DNA from: Diadema setosum
Lineage: Eukaryota > Echinodermata > Echinoidea > Diadematoida > Diadematidae
Assembly: GCA_033980235.1 (NCBI GenBank)
Contig: CM067072.1
Coordinates: forward strand, 23,573,192-23,637,191
Direction: 5' to 3'
DNA: 64,000 nucleotides
The notes below the pieces were generated by a model. It worked only from the letters and a program-made list of their open reading frames with translations, was not told the origin of the DNA and did no database searches. Both the position numbers and the translations under genes were made by a program. Numbering within the stretch: position 1 is the stretch's first letter; the number at the start of each line of letters is the position of its first letter. Of this stretch, positions 24,001-33,272 are shown piece by piece.

Positions 24001-24481
24001 ATCTAAATATCTGGATGTTTGATCAAGTAGAATTTAACTTCATCATTGTATACATGTGATTGTTGAGATCTGCTGCAACTTAAATGCAAGTCCATATGTA
24101 TTCTGGAATTGTAACGTGTAAAGTGTGACATATTGATACTCATTTCTAAACAGCATGACATCAATTTTTTTCAGCTTGTCTCATGTTTGTTTTCATTTCT
24201 GAGCTGTGGATGTCCCTGGGTATCGAGTCTGTCATGAATATCCTGCCACTTCCTTCCCTTCTTCCTGTCTCTTCTGCCAGCAGGTGGTAACCCCATTGGG
24301 CTCCCAGTCCAGCGACTACCCCATGTTCATCATCAGGAACGGCCGCTGCGGGGACTGGCAGAACAAGAACATGAACACGAACCGGCCGGAGCGCTACCTG
24401 CGGGTCAGACACGTGGACGAGAACGGACGGCTCATCGCGCCGGTCCGCGAGTCCGAAGACTTTGTCCTCCTGGACAACTAG
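1362..24481 (+). CDS. ATG4: ATG4C/D-like autophagy cysteine protease, seven exons, 5' end missing
   Basis: This gene encodes an Atg4-family (peptidase C54) protease. The family trims the C-terminus of Atg8/LC3/GABARAP precursors and removes lipidated Atg8 from membranes during autophagy. Exons are 1362-1580, 5708-5894, 12881-12957, 16029-17126, 17452-17528, 22744-22863 and 24284-24481. All have AG/GT borders and compatible phases (entry phase 1, then 1, 2, 1, 1, 0, 0) and give about 658 codons up to the TAG stop. The nucleophile lies in [15 protein letters not shown] (exon 1). The Asp and His lie in HLDPHYCQ (exon 5). GDWYGP and IYVAQDCT match ATG4C/D better than ATG4A/B. The usual family length is about 400-475 residues; the excess here is an inserted segment in the fourth exon. 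Roughly 75 N-terminal residues expected from human ATG4C are not found and should be upstream. The C vs D assignment is uncertain. Confidence 0.93.
1651..1857. mobile_element. Palindromic MITE, TA target site (family copy 1 of 3)
   Basis: CTGTAAAAC at the left and GTTTTACAG at the right are inverted termini flanked by TA on each side. The interior is a run of imperfect inverted repeats rich in ATGAAATTTCATG and TTTCGCG. Related copies lie at 27858-28065 and 50393-50567. TA duplication suggests a Tc1/mariner-related driver. It is in the first recognised ATG4 intron. Confidence 0.65.
1926..2055. repeat. 13-bp minisatellite
   Basis: Degenerate tandem copies of roughly CAAGACCTCATAG, about nine in number, lie in an ATG4 intron. 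Between here and the next exon at 5708 I see only a (CAC)n tract at 3404-3444 and otherwise unremarkable AT-rich intron sequence. Confidence 0.6.
3404..3444. repeat. (CAC)n microsatellite
   Basis: Thirteen to fourteen perfect CAC triplets followed by a poly-A run, within an ATG4 intron. No coding frame through it is supported. Confidence 0.9.
5708..5894 (+). CDS. ATG4: ATG4 exon with [10 protein letters not shown]
   Basis: The acceptor is TTTTCCTCAG and the donor is CTCAA|GTGAGT. The first two bases complete Glu with the previous exon, and the last two start a Lys codon completed by G of the next exon. It encodes a helix-rich stretch ending in [20 protein letters not shown], a conserved block of animal ATG4C/D. 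A TG-repeat with poly-C follows about 100 bases downstream. Confidence 0.93.
6001..6116. repeat. Compound (TG)n / poly-C / (CA)n microsatellite
   Basis: A TG run of about 55 bases, then a C-run near 6080-6099, then CA repeats. These generate spurious Cys/Val and His/Thr reading frames on both strands. A shorter (TG)n plus G-run is at 6738-6763. Confidence 0.9.
7503..7830. repeat. Low-complexity purine-rich tract with a hAT-like left end
   Basis: The tract opens with CAGGGGCTGATCTAG and has A-rich and C-run segments, with two GGGGTTYAAACCCC-like short palindromes near 7739-7754 and 7801-7816. The left end resembles the CAG...CTG MITEs elsewhere in the window, but I could not find a matching right terminus. 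The rest of 6117-8847 shows nothing else recognisable. Confidence 0.35.
8979..10943. mobile_element. 1.96-kb nested DNA transposon with repeated palindromic motif
   Basis: Inverted termini TGGGCAATCTCACAATAA (left) and the complement of TTATTGTGGGATTGCCCA (right) differ at one position. The octamer GTCCGTAC flanks both sides, but the host tract itself has an 8-bp period, so the duplication length is not proven. The interior repeatedly carries GAAGGTAYGWAACATGGACAG. Several copies are joined head to head into perfect palindromes centred on GGACAGACGTCTGTCC (near 9549-9567 and 9743-9762). No transposase frame is seen. Confidence 0.65.
10944..11880. repeat. About 150-bp tandem repeat with AGGTCA direct repeats
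   Basis: Six diverged units run from the resumed CCGTACGT head to near 11880. Each contains CACCAAACTT-like sequence and a cluster of AGGTCA half-sites spaced by one base (AGGTCAAAGGTCA). The clusters are near 11074, 11224, 11374, 11520, 11669 and 11836, giving a period near 150 bp. This is the core of the HINE-like element. Confidence 0.75.
12310..12491. repeat. 182-bp near-perfect palindrome
   Basis: Arms pair from GTATACAAATAATGAC (left) with GTCATTATTTGT (right). They continue inward through GGGCACAGTTAAAATTATG and ACCATAACTATGCCC to a short loop around GGAGCGAAGATG. Fragments of the GGGCACAG end recur at 12660-12750. It may be a foldback MITE. No target duplication was identified. Confidence 0.7.
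12881..12957 (+). CDS. ATG4: ATG4 exon encoding IYVAQDCT
   Basis: The acceptor is AATCTTTGCAG and the donor is G|GTGTGT. The first base completes Lys and the last base (G) is joined to TG of the next exon to give Val. It encodes [25 protein letters not shown]. This aligns with the human ATG4C block that ends [10 protein letters not shown]. Confidence 0.92.
13433..13497 (+). repeat. tRNA-like sequence (A box/B box), copy 1
   Basis: An A-box-like AGCTCAGTGGTCTAGTGG and a B-box GGTTCGAATCCC at normal spacing resemble a tRNA gene, with a T-arm GTGGG/CCCGC. The D-stem and acceptor stem do not pair as in a functional cloverleaf and the anticodon loop lacks a U33. I therefore call it a SINE-like tRNA-derived promoter, not a working tRNA. 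Confidence 0.6.
13699..13763 (+). repeat. tRNA-like sequence (A box/B box), copy 2
   Basis: A second copy of the tRNA-derived core, differing from copy 1 at a few positions (for example CTCGGTGG in place of CTCAGTGG). It keeps an intact GGTTCGAATCCC B box and lies in the tandem second half of the same foldback element. Confidence 0.6.
14257..15216 (+). mobile_element. HINE-like element with 157-bp tandem core
   Basis: The head TGTCCCCGCCGAACGAGTTC, with its internal palindrome partner AGCAGGGGAC, is followed by a (CGTCCGTG)n tract. About five units of a 157-158-bp repeat follow, with ACCTATATTGTACATTTTGC at about 14514, 14671, 14828, 14986 and 15143. The 3' side has CGGCAGGGACA, the inverted match to the head, then the hairpin TTACGC-ACC-GCGTAA and TTTCTAC. 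Units contain TGACCTTTGACCT direct repeats. Located in an ATG4 intron. The rest of 15217-16028 shows no further repeat or gene. Confidence 0.7.
16029..17126 (+). CDS. ATG4: ATG4 exon with about 280-residue disordered insertion
   Basis: The acceptor is TTTTCTCAACAG and the donor is CAGG|GTGAGA. The 1,098 bases are open throughout. It starts with [12 protein letters not shown] and ends with [32 protein letters not shown] and LFFVGFQ, all conserved Atg4 core. Between them lie about 280 residues rich in Ser, Thr, Gly, Pro and acidic residues, without cysteine-rich or globular signatures. Human ATG4C and ATG4D have only a short linker at this point. The insertion keeps the frame and contains no splice-like borders I would trust, so it is read as coding. 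Confidence 0.88.
17452..17528 (+). CDS. ATG4: ATG4 exon with catalytic Asp and His
   Basis: The acceptor is GCATTGGCAG and the donor is CTCTGG|GTATGT. It encodes [25 protein letters not shown]. The DPH triplet supplies the Asp and His of the Atg4 catalytic triad. It joins in phase 0 to SFHC of the next exon. Confidence 0.93.
18519..18674 (+). repeat. Purine (GA-rich) tract
   Basis: About 155 bases of almost uninterrupted purine on the + strand (GGGAGAGAGA-type), in the intron 17529-22743. It gives rise to spurious Arg/Glu and Ser/Leu frames. Bases 17529-18518 otherwise hold nothing recognisable. Confidence 0.85.
18867..19147. mobile_element. Composite MITE with A-B-A'-B' inverted segments
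   Basis: The outer ends are GGGGGCATTTCATGAAGCAT and its complement. Segment A (18867-18938) and segment B (18940-19010) are followed by the reverse complement of A (19011-19083) and then of B (19084-19147). Each half carries its own GCATTTCATGAAGC terminus, so this looks like two related elements joined or nested. Confidence 0.6.
19213..19657 (+). mobile_element. Pogo/Tigger-like MITE, TA target site
   Basis: Termini CAGTTGAACCTCT and AGAGGTTCAACTG are flanked by TA (19211-19212 and 19658-19659). Subterminal TATCCGG blocks are repeated at both ends. No transposase is encoded. A second copy in the opposite orientation lies at 30081-30521. Bases 19660-21480 show no further recognisable element. 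Confidence 0.7.
21481..21900 (-). mobile_element. Short HINE-like element, reverse orientation
   Basis: Read on the minus strand it starts with ACCTCCGCCAAGGAGGT and contains a short GTCTGTCTG tract. It ends with TTGGTGGAGGT, the hairpin GCACTC-TCT-GAGTGC and TTTTCTAG. The order of parts matches the other HINE-like elements, without a large tandem core. It sits in the last long ATG4 intron. Bases 21901-22743 show nothing further. Confidence 0.6.
22744..22863 (+). CDS. ATG4: ATG4 exon encoding [10 protein letters not shown]
   Basis: The acceptor is TTCTTCTCAG and the donor is AGCAGT|GTGAGT, phase 0 at both ends (40 codons). It encodes [19 protein letters not shown], matching the ATG4C block FHCPSPKKMSFRKMDPSC. 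The intron that follows (22864-24283) holds no recognisable repeat. Confidence 0.93.
24284..24481 (+). CDS. ATG4: ATG4 terminal exon with C-terminal LIR-like motif
   Basis: The acceptor is GCCAGCAG and the stop is TAG at 24479-24481. A start at 24281 would add one Gln. It encodes [15 protein letters not shown] through [10 protein letters not shown]. The acidic-flanked F-V-L-L near the C-terminus fits the W/F/Y-x-x-L/I/V LC3-interacting pattern and matches the C-terminal EFVLL of human ATG4C. GC content is higher than the surrounding intron, as expected for coding sequence. Confidence 0.93.
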   Translation: MVTPLGSQSSDYPMFIIRNGRCGDWQNKNMNTNRPERYLRVRHVDENGRLIAPVRESEDFVLLDN

Positions 24482-27400
24482 ATGAGGATTGCTGACTCGG
24501 CATTGATACTCCTTTGGACCTCAGGATTCTTTCATTCTCATACCCATGCATAACGCTTAACCGTTATCAGTCTGTAGGGGGTTAATGTCATGTACATGTT
24601 GACAGTTGGGGAGGGGTGTATACGAGCGTTTCTCCTAAGGATATTTCTGTGTCACATAAAGACCAGTTTCCCTACTATGAGATCATATTGGTCCTTGATG
24701 TCAAGACATACCGTGATATATTTATCAACAAAGATTACTCTATTGTATGTAGGAACCAGGTGCTATATGAGTCATATCTAGATATATACAAATGATGTGT
24801 CTCTATAGAAAGGCAGTTGGTTGACATGTTTTGTGTTGTTTTGGTCAGTCAGCATAGTCCCCCTGTATTCTGTCATAATGCAAGATTCTTCCAGCTGTTG
24901 GTGTTCGAACGAGACCCTCCTTCCTCCAGAAAAAAGATAAAAACAAAAAAGTAAAATGTCCCCTACCTGAATTATTATGTAAATGAAATGGTAAACACCC
25001 CTCACATATCACTTCACTAGGAGTTTTTGCCTATATCATTGTTGCAAGTGTTTGGGTTGGTCATGGTAATAGTGGATCTACAGCTGTATAAAGCCAAGGA
25101 ACTTAAATTTTAGCAATTTCGTTAGCAAATTCTTGCTATTCATTTGCAGCAACTTTATTTTGATTAGTCAGGTGGCAGGAAAAAAAAAATCTTCATGTTA
25201 TTTTCACACACCAAACCCCAAATCAACTGCAGATCAAATGATTGTATATTAAGTCTCGTTATGGTGGTGGTTGGTGGCAGACATACAAAAGTCAGGTGAA
25301 TTTTTACTAGTTGTTACCTTATCAATTCATCTGCTGCATTTGGCATATGGAAATATCATAATTTTGCACTGATGTAGTATTGAAATTCCCTTGTGATATA
25401 TGTGGCATGATAATTCATTTCAAACAGCTCTTAGTGATAAAACCCAAACAAACAATTGAAACATGCCGGACAAAGCTGACTAAAACTCTGTAGATAGAAG
25501 TGCTTGAAATGATTGGTATACATCTAAATGTCCTCCTGACATTAAATCTTTCCTGTCAAAATGGCAGAGTATTACTATCATGCTTCATATGAAGAATGAT
25601 GATGCCAGCATATGGTATGAAAGTGAAAAAACAAAAATGAAATGATATCAAAATGTGCAAGGTTTGATTAACTGTGTACATGGCATATGACCCCTTCCAC
25701 AACTGGCATTACTCTGACGTGAAGTCAGTCCCGAGCTGTAGTTTTCAGCCAGCTTGATTACAAGCGCTATTTATTGTCAGTCTAGCACTCTCAAAAGTGT
25801 CAGAAATTAATTTCCGTCTCTGAAAAGAGTTTGGTGTACATGTCTAGCCATGCAGAGATGCATGCCCATTTTAGCCCTAAGACAGATCTACATCATACAT
25901 TGTCAAACACACTTTCGTGTTTGCATTTAGGGTAGTGTAAGACAAACTGGGGTACAGGCAGTAGGTGCAGCCATCATGGTTTGCCCCTGGTGCACTTCAA
26001 CAGCATTGTGAAAACTGTCTTGCTCTCTACTGTTGCCCTTGTGCACTCCAAAGTTGTTATCATTTGTATATCATTGATAAAATGAAGCAGTCATCATTTT
26101 AATGATGTTATCTTCTGGTCTCAGGTGGAGTAGGCTCAGTGTAGTTCAAATGATAACAGATTAGAAGAAAAGTCATGTCTCATCGATCAGCCTCTAAATG
26201 TAATGGTGTTTACATGAGCAATTGAGTAACTTGCCTCACATGGTAAAAGGAAGACACTCTGTGATAATTATCAACTTGGAAGTTGGTAGATTGAGAAGAA
26301 GGGTTCCTAATGAAATAAGAGTAAGTGAAAAGATTGTGGCAGAGAGCCAGCCTACTGGATTTAGATAATGACTTTAGGATTTTATGATTGTGATTATGAT
26401 TGGGATTATAATTTTGATATACCATGTACAATCTGTCTGTACTCAGCATGTGAAATATCACAAATTTCTGTGTATTAGACTTTCAGGGAAAGGTGTATAC
26501 TTATACACAAATCTTGCGCTAATGTTTTGTCATATTTTTTTCTCTATGACAGGTCAAAACACTTTCCATAGATTCGATCTTTACTTTTATGTGATTGCGT
26601 ATTTTATCACAAATTTTTTGACATGAAGTTGTATAGTAAAGACAGCATGGCAACTGCCGATGGGAGGAGCTCAAGTTGTTATGATGGCTCCTTGGGTTTT
26701 TAGCTTTAATACTTGTTTCTTTCATAACAGGTCACATGTATGTTGGTAGCAAAGAGTTTTATGAAGTATATCTATCACTTACTTCTCCGTTTAAGTAACC
26801 TTTTATCATATGCTTATCCGTGATTTATGACTTTTTTTGTGTGTGCATAGTGTCTACAAATGAAATGTCGGAGTGATGCAGGTAAAGCCATATTCTGTGC
26901 GCAGGAGATATCATTTGTATTTGTATGGGAAATGGAAATCAGTCAACTGATCATTACATTATACCACCTTGCTCCAAAAGGGATAGTGGAGTGTATTACG
27001 TATGAAGGTGTGGAACACACTCTCTGAGCTGGGGAGACATTCAGCTTTGGAGTCAGGCAAACCAGCCAGTGTTTTGGCATTTATTTATATCCTACATTCT
27101 CTATAAAGGAGGCAAAGAAAATGAGTAGAAAGGCGGTATATCGTGTGAGGACACCCTTCTCCAGTTGGTAGAATGCCTGTGGTTATTGTAAATATCTGGT
27201 ACTAGATGCATATTTTCCTAATATCAACCTGTGTATATTGTACAGATTGTAGGAGTGACAGATGTTTGTAAATTGTAACAATGTATGATATGTAAATGCA
27301 TAGAAATATATTGAGTGAACGTCTATGAAGTCCACCAGTGTACCGCAAGAATAAATGATTCTGGAGTGAAATACCTAGCTGTATCCAAAATGTGCATTGT

Positions 27401-27857
27401 ACTGGTACTCTTAGTTACCAAATGTTGATCTTTGCATCAAATAATAATATTAATGTAGGTTGAATACTAAATGGTCATGATACAACTGGTATTTAATACA
27501 AGTATGATAGTGAAAGTGTTAGATATACTGTTACAACTCCATGTACAGAATATTCAACATCTCAATTTGGGTAGTGATTGATTGATAGTGATAACATAGA
27601 TAATCAATATGTCAACACATTGAAAAGGAAAATTTGAGACCAGGATAGAATTTATAAAGGCTGATTTCGGTGAATCCACTTCATCAACATTATGCATGAA
27701 AGGTCAGTGTGTCATGTTTTTGAAGTGGAAACCTTTCTTTCTTGTTCCTATCTTGTTCCTATCCTGTTCCTATCCTGCCCTCTGATTGAATGATTCCAAC
27801 TCCATGTGGCTGTGATACATTTCTTATGAAATGATGCGGTTCAGTGGATCAAAAGTA
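24482..27857 (+). other. Repeat-poor stretch downstream of ATG4: probable long 3' UTR plus intergenic DNA
   Basis: No open frame or repeat of note was found over 3.4 kb. This contrasts with the dense repeats in the introns and would fit a long 3' UTR. The first AATAAA I see is at 27350-27355, and a TGTAAATA Pumilio-type site precedes it near 27187. The transcript end is not determined. An 11-bp short tandem repeat (CTTGTTCCTAT) is near 27738-27777. Confidence 0.3.
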
Positions 27858-28065
27858 CTGTAAAACCAGAAATTTTCACCTGCATGAAACTTGTGCACAT
27901 TTTTGCGAGGAGCCAAGTTTCATGAAAGATAACATGCATATTAAAAGTATTTATCTACACAGTGCATTGAGTGCAGTGGCCATTTGCCAAAGTTTCATGC
28001 AGCGAAAAAGGCCATTGGCTCCTATTCGCAAAAGTTTCAAGCCATGAATGTTCCTGGCTTTACAG
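27858..28065. mobile_element. Palindromic MITE, TA-type (family copy 2)
   Basis: CTGTAAAACCAG at the left and GGCTTTACAG at the right, with inverted internal GTTTCATG blocks as in the copy at 1651-1857. The left TA is kept and the right one has decayed to TT. Bases 28066-30080 hold nothing recognisable beyond a (CAA)n tract near 29583-29600 and a T/G homopolymer pair near 29658-29681. Confidence 0.55.
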
Positions 28066-30080
28066 TTTTTGACTGATTAAATAATGACTTATGGGAAATA
28101 TTATTCCAGAGTGGCAGTGCTGTCATGTCCATTCTTTCAAGCTGAAATAATTTGACAATGCTCAATTTTGTTCCACGTATGAAGTTTTTGTATGTCTGTA
28201 GTAGTTACCACATTTACTGTCAGATATCATGATACTGCTGTCTTATCAAATAATATATGTTTTGTTGTTTCTGTATCTCAAGCATTGATGTTGTGCATAT
28301 CTTTATATATCAGATCAGAAGTTTATCTTCCTATTGAGTGGTTTATTACATGTTTGAAGTACATTTTATTGCTTCAGTGCGTATTCATTGGGGTCCTTTC
28401 ACGGAGGAGTGAATTTTCACAGGAATTACATTGACTCAGGAGTCGCTCTGGTATGTAGCTGCTGGCTAAATACGTCAAATTTCAGAATACAGTCCCCACC
28501 ATTGCAGGTTGGGATGATACAATACAACCACCACTGTTCAATGTGGACATAGATAAACAGTTGTGCGATGTTTTCATAGGACAAATTCATGGCAATATTT
28601 CAAAGTTACGCCAAACATTTATTACTGGGCAAGACTGTACTGCTGTTCAATTGTGTGCAAGTTACAGTATGATGTCCTAGTCCTATATCATATAACTAAA
28701 TGAAAAAAGGCATGATTACATAGATTACTAAAGGAGATATTTAAAAACCCTTTATTTTCCATGTTAATCCTCATGAGATCAACTTGTAACATTAATGGTG
28801 ACAAGTATTCTGCATGAAATTGTATCTCTCCTGAAGCTTTTACATTGAGGTTTTGTGCAATGGTGCATGAAGAGTTGTTACACATCGTAAATTATGTGTA
28901 ATACTTCCACAAGCTTGTATTGTGCATGTGCTAATGATCTGATGTGTTGAGATGGAAAGTGCTCATTATACTTATTATGTTTTATATAGTTTGTGTAGAG
29001 ACACATTGTGTTCTTGTAAATTCAAGCCGGACATATGACAAATGCTAGATTATTTGAAATGATATATACTGTTCCCATGCAATCAGGTATTTTAATGAAA
29101 CATTTGTATTTTCGGGGATTTTTTTTTTCATGAAATTTGACCCTTCCATCATATCAGACAACTTGCTAATTTTACTCTATGAATTGAATTGATTAAATGT
29201 ATTTTATAATTTGCAATTAACAGCACCTCAATTTTTAAAGCTTGTTAAAACTTTTTTTTAGATATATGATATAAGTTAACATGATATTCTATAGAGTGAC
29301 TCTTTGAAAGATCAAGTACACTTGTGCACTTGAACCATGTTAGAATGAGAATTATTACCCATGTTAACAATGCGGGTGAAACATGACCGACAGTCACAAG
29401 TCCCACTTTTGAGTGTTGGTAAAGTTCATTGAGACATACCGTAAATGTTGGAGAATAGATACAGATTCATTTTAAAGTTGCATAGGCAGCCAGATTAGAT
29501 CTAGCCTTCGCTGTAGCCATCAGCTTCATGTTAATGAAACTCATCAAGAATTTGTCATGATGTTTATTTTGAAAAAAAAAACACCAACAACAACAACAAC
29601 ATTGTGCTATCTTTCACATCTTCAAGTATTTCCAAACTCAGAATTGATAATGAGGATTTTTTTTTTTTGGGGGGGGGGGGGAAGTGCATTACAATCAATC
29701 ACTACCTGTCAAAAAGTATTGGCCAAGAGTAAGGTCCACTTCCCTCATTATTGTCTGAATAATTGCTTGTTAAAGTACTAACAAGTACACTGCTGTAATT
29801 ACACTGTGCTTATCTTCACCTCTAGTTGGTCTTGTGTTAATGTACATGTATATCTTTGTGAGTCAAAGTTTATTGTCACAGGAAGCTAAGGAAAGGAATA
29901 TGTTTGAAGAGAAGTCATGTGCCGATAACTAGTTGAAAAAAATAAAAAAGATAAAACAATGAAGCACCTTTCTCTCTGCAGTGATAATTTGAATGTTTTT
30001 GTCTTGTTAATTTTTGTTGTATGTATAGTATGAATATTTCTGAAATTCTTAGGCTGTCATCATGGGGATGATGTGTATTA

Positions 30081-30521
30081 CAGTTGAACCTCTCTTATCC
30101 GGCCTCCCTTTATCTGGATCTCTCTATTATCCGGACGCAATCTCGCCGTGATTTTTTTTTTAAATAATTACGGGAGTAAAGGGGGATTCCCAACTCTTTG
30201 AGAATTCCTACACAAACACACATGAATTACATATACTTGATACATTTCTTAATAGTTATTTAGGTAAATAATCCCAAGAATTTATTAAAGAAAATGATTT
30301 CATTCTTGCAAACACGAACCTCTATTTTGGGGTCTGTTACTGAGTGTAACAATGAAAAGGTTGCAGTATACACATTACTGCATGTGGTACTACAATGGGC
30401 TACATCAGTACATGTGTATGTATATGTACATGTATAAAGCATTGAGTCTCCCGTATCCGGCCAAATCCCTTATCCGGATGAGCCCCGGTCCCGACTTGTC
30501 CGGATACGAGAGGTTCAACTG
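30081..30521 (-). mobile_element. Pogo/Tigger-like MITE, TA target site (second copy)
   Basis: The same family as 19213-19657 in inverted orientation: CAGTTGAACCTCT start, AGAGGTTCAACTG end, TATCCGG subterminal repeats and flanking TA dinucleotides. The interior matches the first copy, with a small internal deletion. Confidence 0.7.
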
Positions 30522-30580
30522 TATATAAATTCCCTCTATTGAGATATTTGTTAATGAGAAAATAAACAAGGGTTTGTTAA

Positions 30581-31149
30581 AGGACAAGTTCACCTTCATA
30601 AACATAAGGATTGAGAGAATGTAGCAATATTAGTAGAACACATCATTGAAAGTTTGAGGAAGATCGGACAATCCGTTTAAAAGTTATGAATTTTTGAAGT
30701 TTTTGTGCAGTAACCGCTGGATGAGAAGACTACTGCAGTGTGTGAATAACTTAGATGTCACATGCGTACAACGATATAAGGAAAATATAAAGAGAATTTC
30801 ACAAAATTTCGTCTTTTGAAAAAAAATACACATTCCCCCGACTCGTTACCGACAAATGTTATGGGTAATATTATTCCCCCTGCCTTTAGAAAGAGGTAAG
30901 TCAAGTGCTCTTTTATTATGCGAAAAAAGTGAAAATATGTTGAATTTTCTTTACATTTTCTTTATACTGTTGTACGCATATGACTCACAAGCTGTAGTAG
31001 TTTCCTCATCCAGCGGTTCCAACACAAAAATTTTAAAAATTCATAACTTTTGCATCGATTGTCCAATTTTCCTCAAACTTTCACTGATGTGTTCTACTAA
31101 TATTGTTGCATTCTCTCAATCCTTATGTTAACGAAGGTGAACTTGTCCT
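30581..31149. mobile_element. 569-bp MITE with TTAA flanks
   Basis: AGGACAAGTTCACCTTC and its complement are the termini, flanked by TTAA on both sides (30577-30580 and 31150-31153). The inverted repeat extends inward through ATAAGGATTGAG and CAATATTAGTAGAACACA. The TTAA duplication suggests piggyBac-type mobilisation. A diverged relative is at 39756-40329. Confidence 0.65.
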
Positions 31150-31294
31150 TTAAACTGAACTTTTGTGGAGCTATTCTGAAGGTTTGTTCATCAGAAAATG
31201 AAATAAGGTACATTATTCTTAATGTTTACTTATCTGAAAAAAAAAGGGTTCTTCAATCCTAAAATGAGAAGGAGGTGCATACTATTAAAAGGAA

Positions 31295-31535
31295 CCTTCA
31301 GAAATACCAACCTCATTACATTTTCATATTCACAAACCTGTGGAATACCGAACTTTTTTTAATTTTCAGATTCATGAACCTTCGGAATAACAAACCTTAT
31401 TTCATTTACCGATTAACGAACTTTCGAAATAATGAGACTTATTTCATTTTCGGATTAACAAACCTTTGGAATAATGATTCTTCGAAATAACAAACCCTAT
31501 TTCATGTTTGGATTGATGAAGCTTTAGAATAACAT
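31295..31535. repeat. About 50-bp minisatellite
   Basis: Four to five degenerate copies with the theme TTCGAAATAACAAACC, TTATTTCATT and TCGGATTAACAAAC. A 30-base poly-A run lies at 31573-31602. A partial relative of the TTAA-type MITE at 47173 may occupy roughly 31980-32240. Confidence 0.6.
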
Positions 31536-31570
31536 ACTGTAATCCATCTTGTAACCTGAAGGAGAATCCC

Positions 31571-31604
<34 letters not shown>

Positions 31605-32411
31605 ATGCTGTTTGAAAGTAGCCTGTTATACAATGGCATCAGATGAGTGAAAAATTTTCCATCATGTAGTGAAAGCAATAGGATCTAATGTTTCAATGTA
31701 AGGAAATCATCTTTCATTTCAAATTAGCCTGCTGGAATTCTTGAATCTTTTTGAAAATTTGTACTCTGACATGAATAGTAATTTGTGCAAGAGTGCATGT
31801 ATCTTTCACACTATTATTGTATTAGGTGTTACAAAAACATTTCCCACTTTTGATCCATAGACATGCAGCGTTGATATTGATATGAGCAATAGCTGATTAG
31901 TGTACAATTTTGTCAGAGGTAATTTAAAAATGAAAGCATAAATCAGTTTCATTAGATTTAAGATCTATTTTTAAGTTGGGTTTCAGATTTTGCTCTACTT
32001 TCAACCCTCTTTACAAAACTTTAACTTTGCACAGGGGACAATTGATGATTTTTCATATTTTTAAAAAAATATTTCAGCCATTTGAAAAACGATTTTCATC
32101 AAACTTAATTGCATGCTCATTAATATTTCATATAAAGCTAGTATCTCACAAAGAATTAAAACCTGAATTGAATCCCCATCACAACCAAACCTTTGTACTA
32201 TCCCTTTTAAATCTGTTACCTTATCTCTACTTTCTTGCAGCCATTCATTATCTTTTCTTTCAGCAATTAAATTTTTGTTTGTTTTGTTTTTGTTTGTTTG
32301 TTTGTTTTAATGCGAGTACCCCAAGCAAGTATCATGTACTAGTAGTACATGAGGCCACTTGAAAGGAGAAGTAAAGTACACTTGTACATTGTTCTACAGG
32401 AGAGACGCCCC

Positions 32412-32839
32412 CATGGGTGTATGCAAGGGGGGGGGGTCGGGAGGGTCGTACGACCCCCCCAAATTTTCAAAAGGTCCACTTTTTGTAAAAGACATTTTTG
32501 TTTTTTGAGGGCTTTTTACCCTATATACTACAGGAAAAAAAGTGACCAGGTGGTGTTCCAGCAAATTGTCAAAAACCTCGTAAATTTCGTAACTTAGTTT
32601 TAATATGCCGTACCTTATTTCTAAGCCGCACTGCCATGCCGAAAAGGTCACTTTTGTATGCACCAAATGGCCCCATTTTAAAATATAAAATTCAAAAACT
32701 CCCTACCGTGGGAGGGGGGACACCCCCCTCCCACACCCTCCCCCCGCTCGGTCGCTCCGCTCCCTCGCAAAGGTAAAGGTCCAAAAATTTTGATTACGTG
32801 GTACGACCCCCCCAGAAAAAAATCCTGGATACACCCCTG
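32412..32839. mobile_element. hAT5-like MITE with 5-bp TSD GCCCC
   Basis: Left end CATGGGTGTATGCAAGGGGG and right end complementary to CAGGGGTGTATCCAGGATT, each followed inward by GGGTCGTAC. GCCCC occurs on both flanks (32407-32411 and 32840-32844). No coding capacity. Two other CAG...CTG elements with 5-bp flanks lie at 44013-44141 and 48369-48513. Confidence 0.6.
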
Positions 32840-32844
32840 GCCCC

Positions 32845-33245
32845 TGCCTCCTCAGGCCATCCCCCTTGTACCCTGCAGCGGAGACTGGTGGTGCGGTGGG
32901 GTACGTGGGGTAGGGCACTGACCTGACAAGAGTCGAGTGGATCGATAGCGGCAGCGAACACGTGGGATACTAAATGACGTCTGCGAGCGCGCGCTGGACT
33001 GGCTGCGCGCAGAGAGGTCATGTTGAATTTTTCTTGCTTTGAGCACATGTATACATGACAACAGGCGGTCGGTCATGCGTGCATGCAGCGCTCCTTGAAG
33101 CTTGGCGGGTACGAGATGAGATTACAGAGGGCGGTGACAGGATTCGATCCGTGCACTGCACCGATGTACCCATACCGTATAGTACCCTCCCCTGCCCATG
33201 CGCCATCACCCTCCTCGCGGCCGTCTCTACGATAGCGTACTTTTA
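32845..33245. other. GC-rich, CpG-containing interval
   Basis: About 400 bases with clearly higher GC and many CpGs (for example GCGAGCGCGCGCTGG near 32976). It lies immediately before the left arm of the long inverted repeat. No splice-supported exon was recognised. It could be a promoter region or an older repeat. Confidence 0.3.
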
Positions 33246-33272
33246 ATCCATGTTCACAATCTTCACGTCCGG

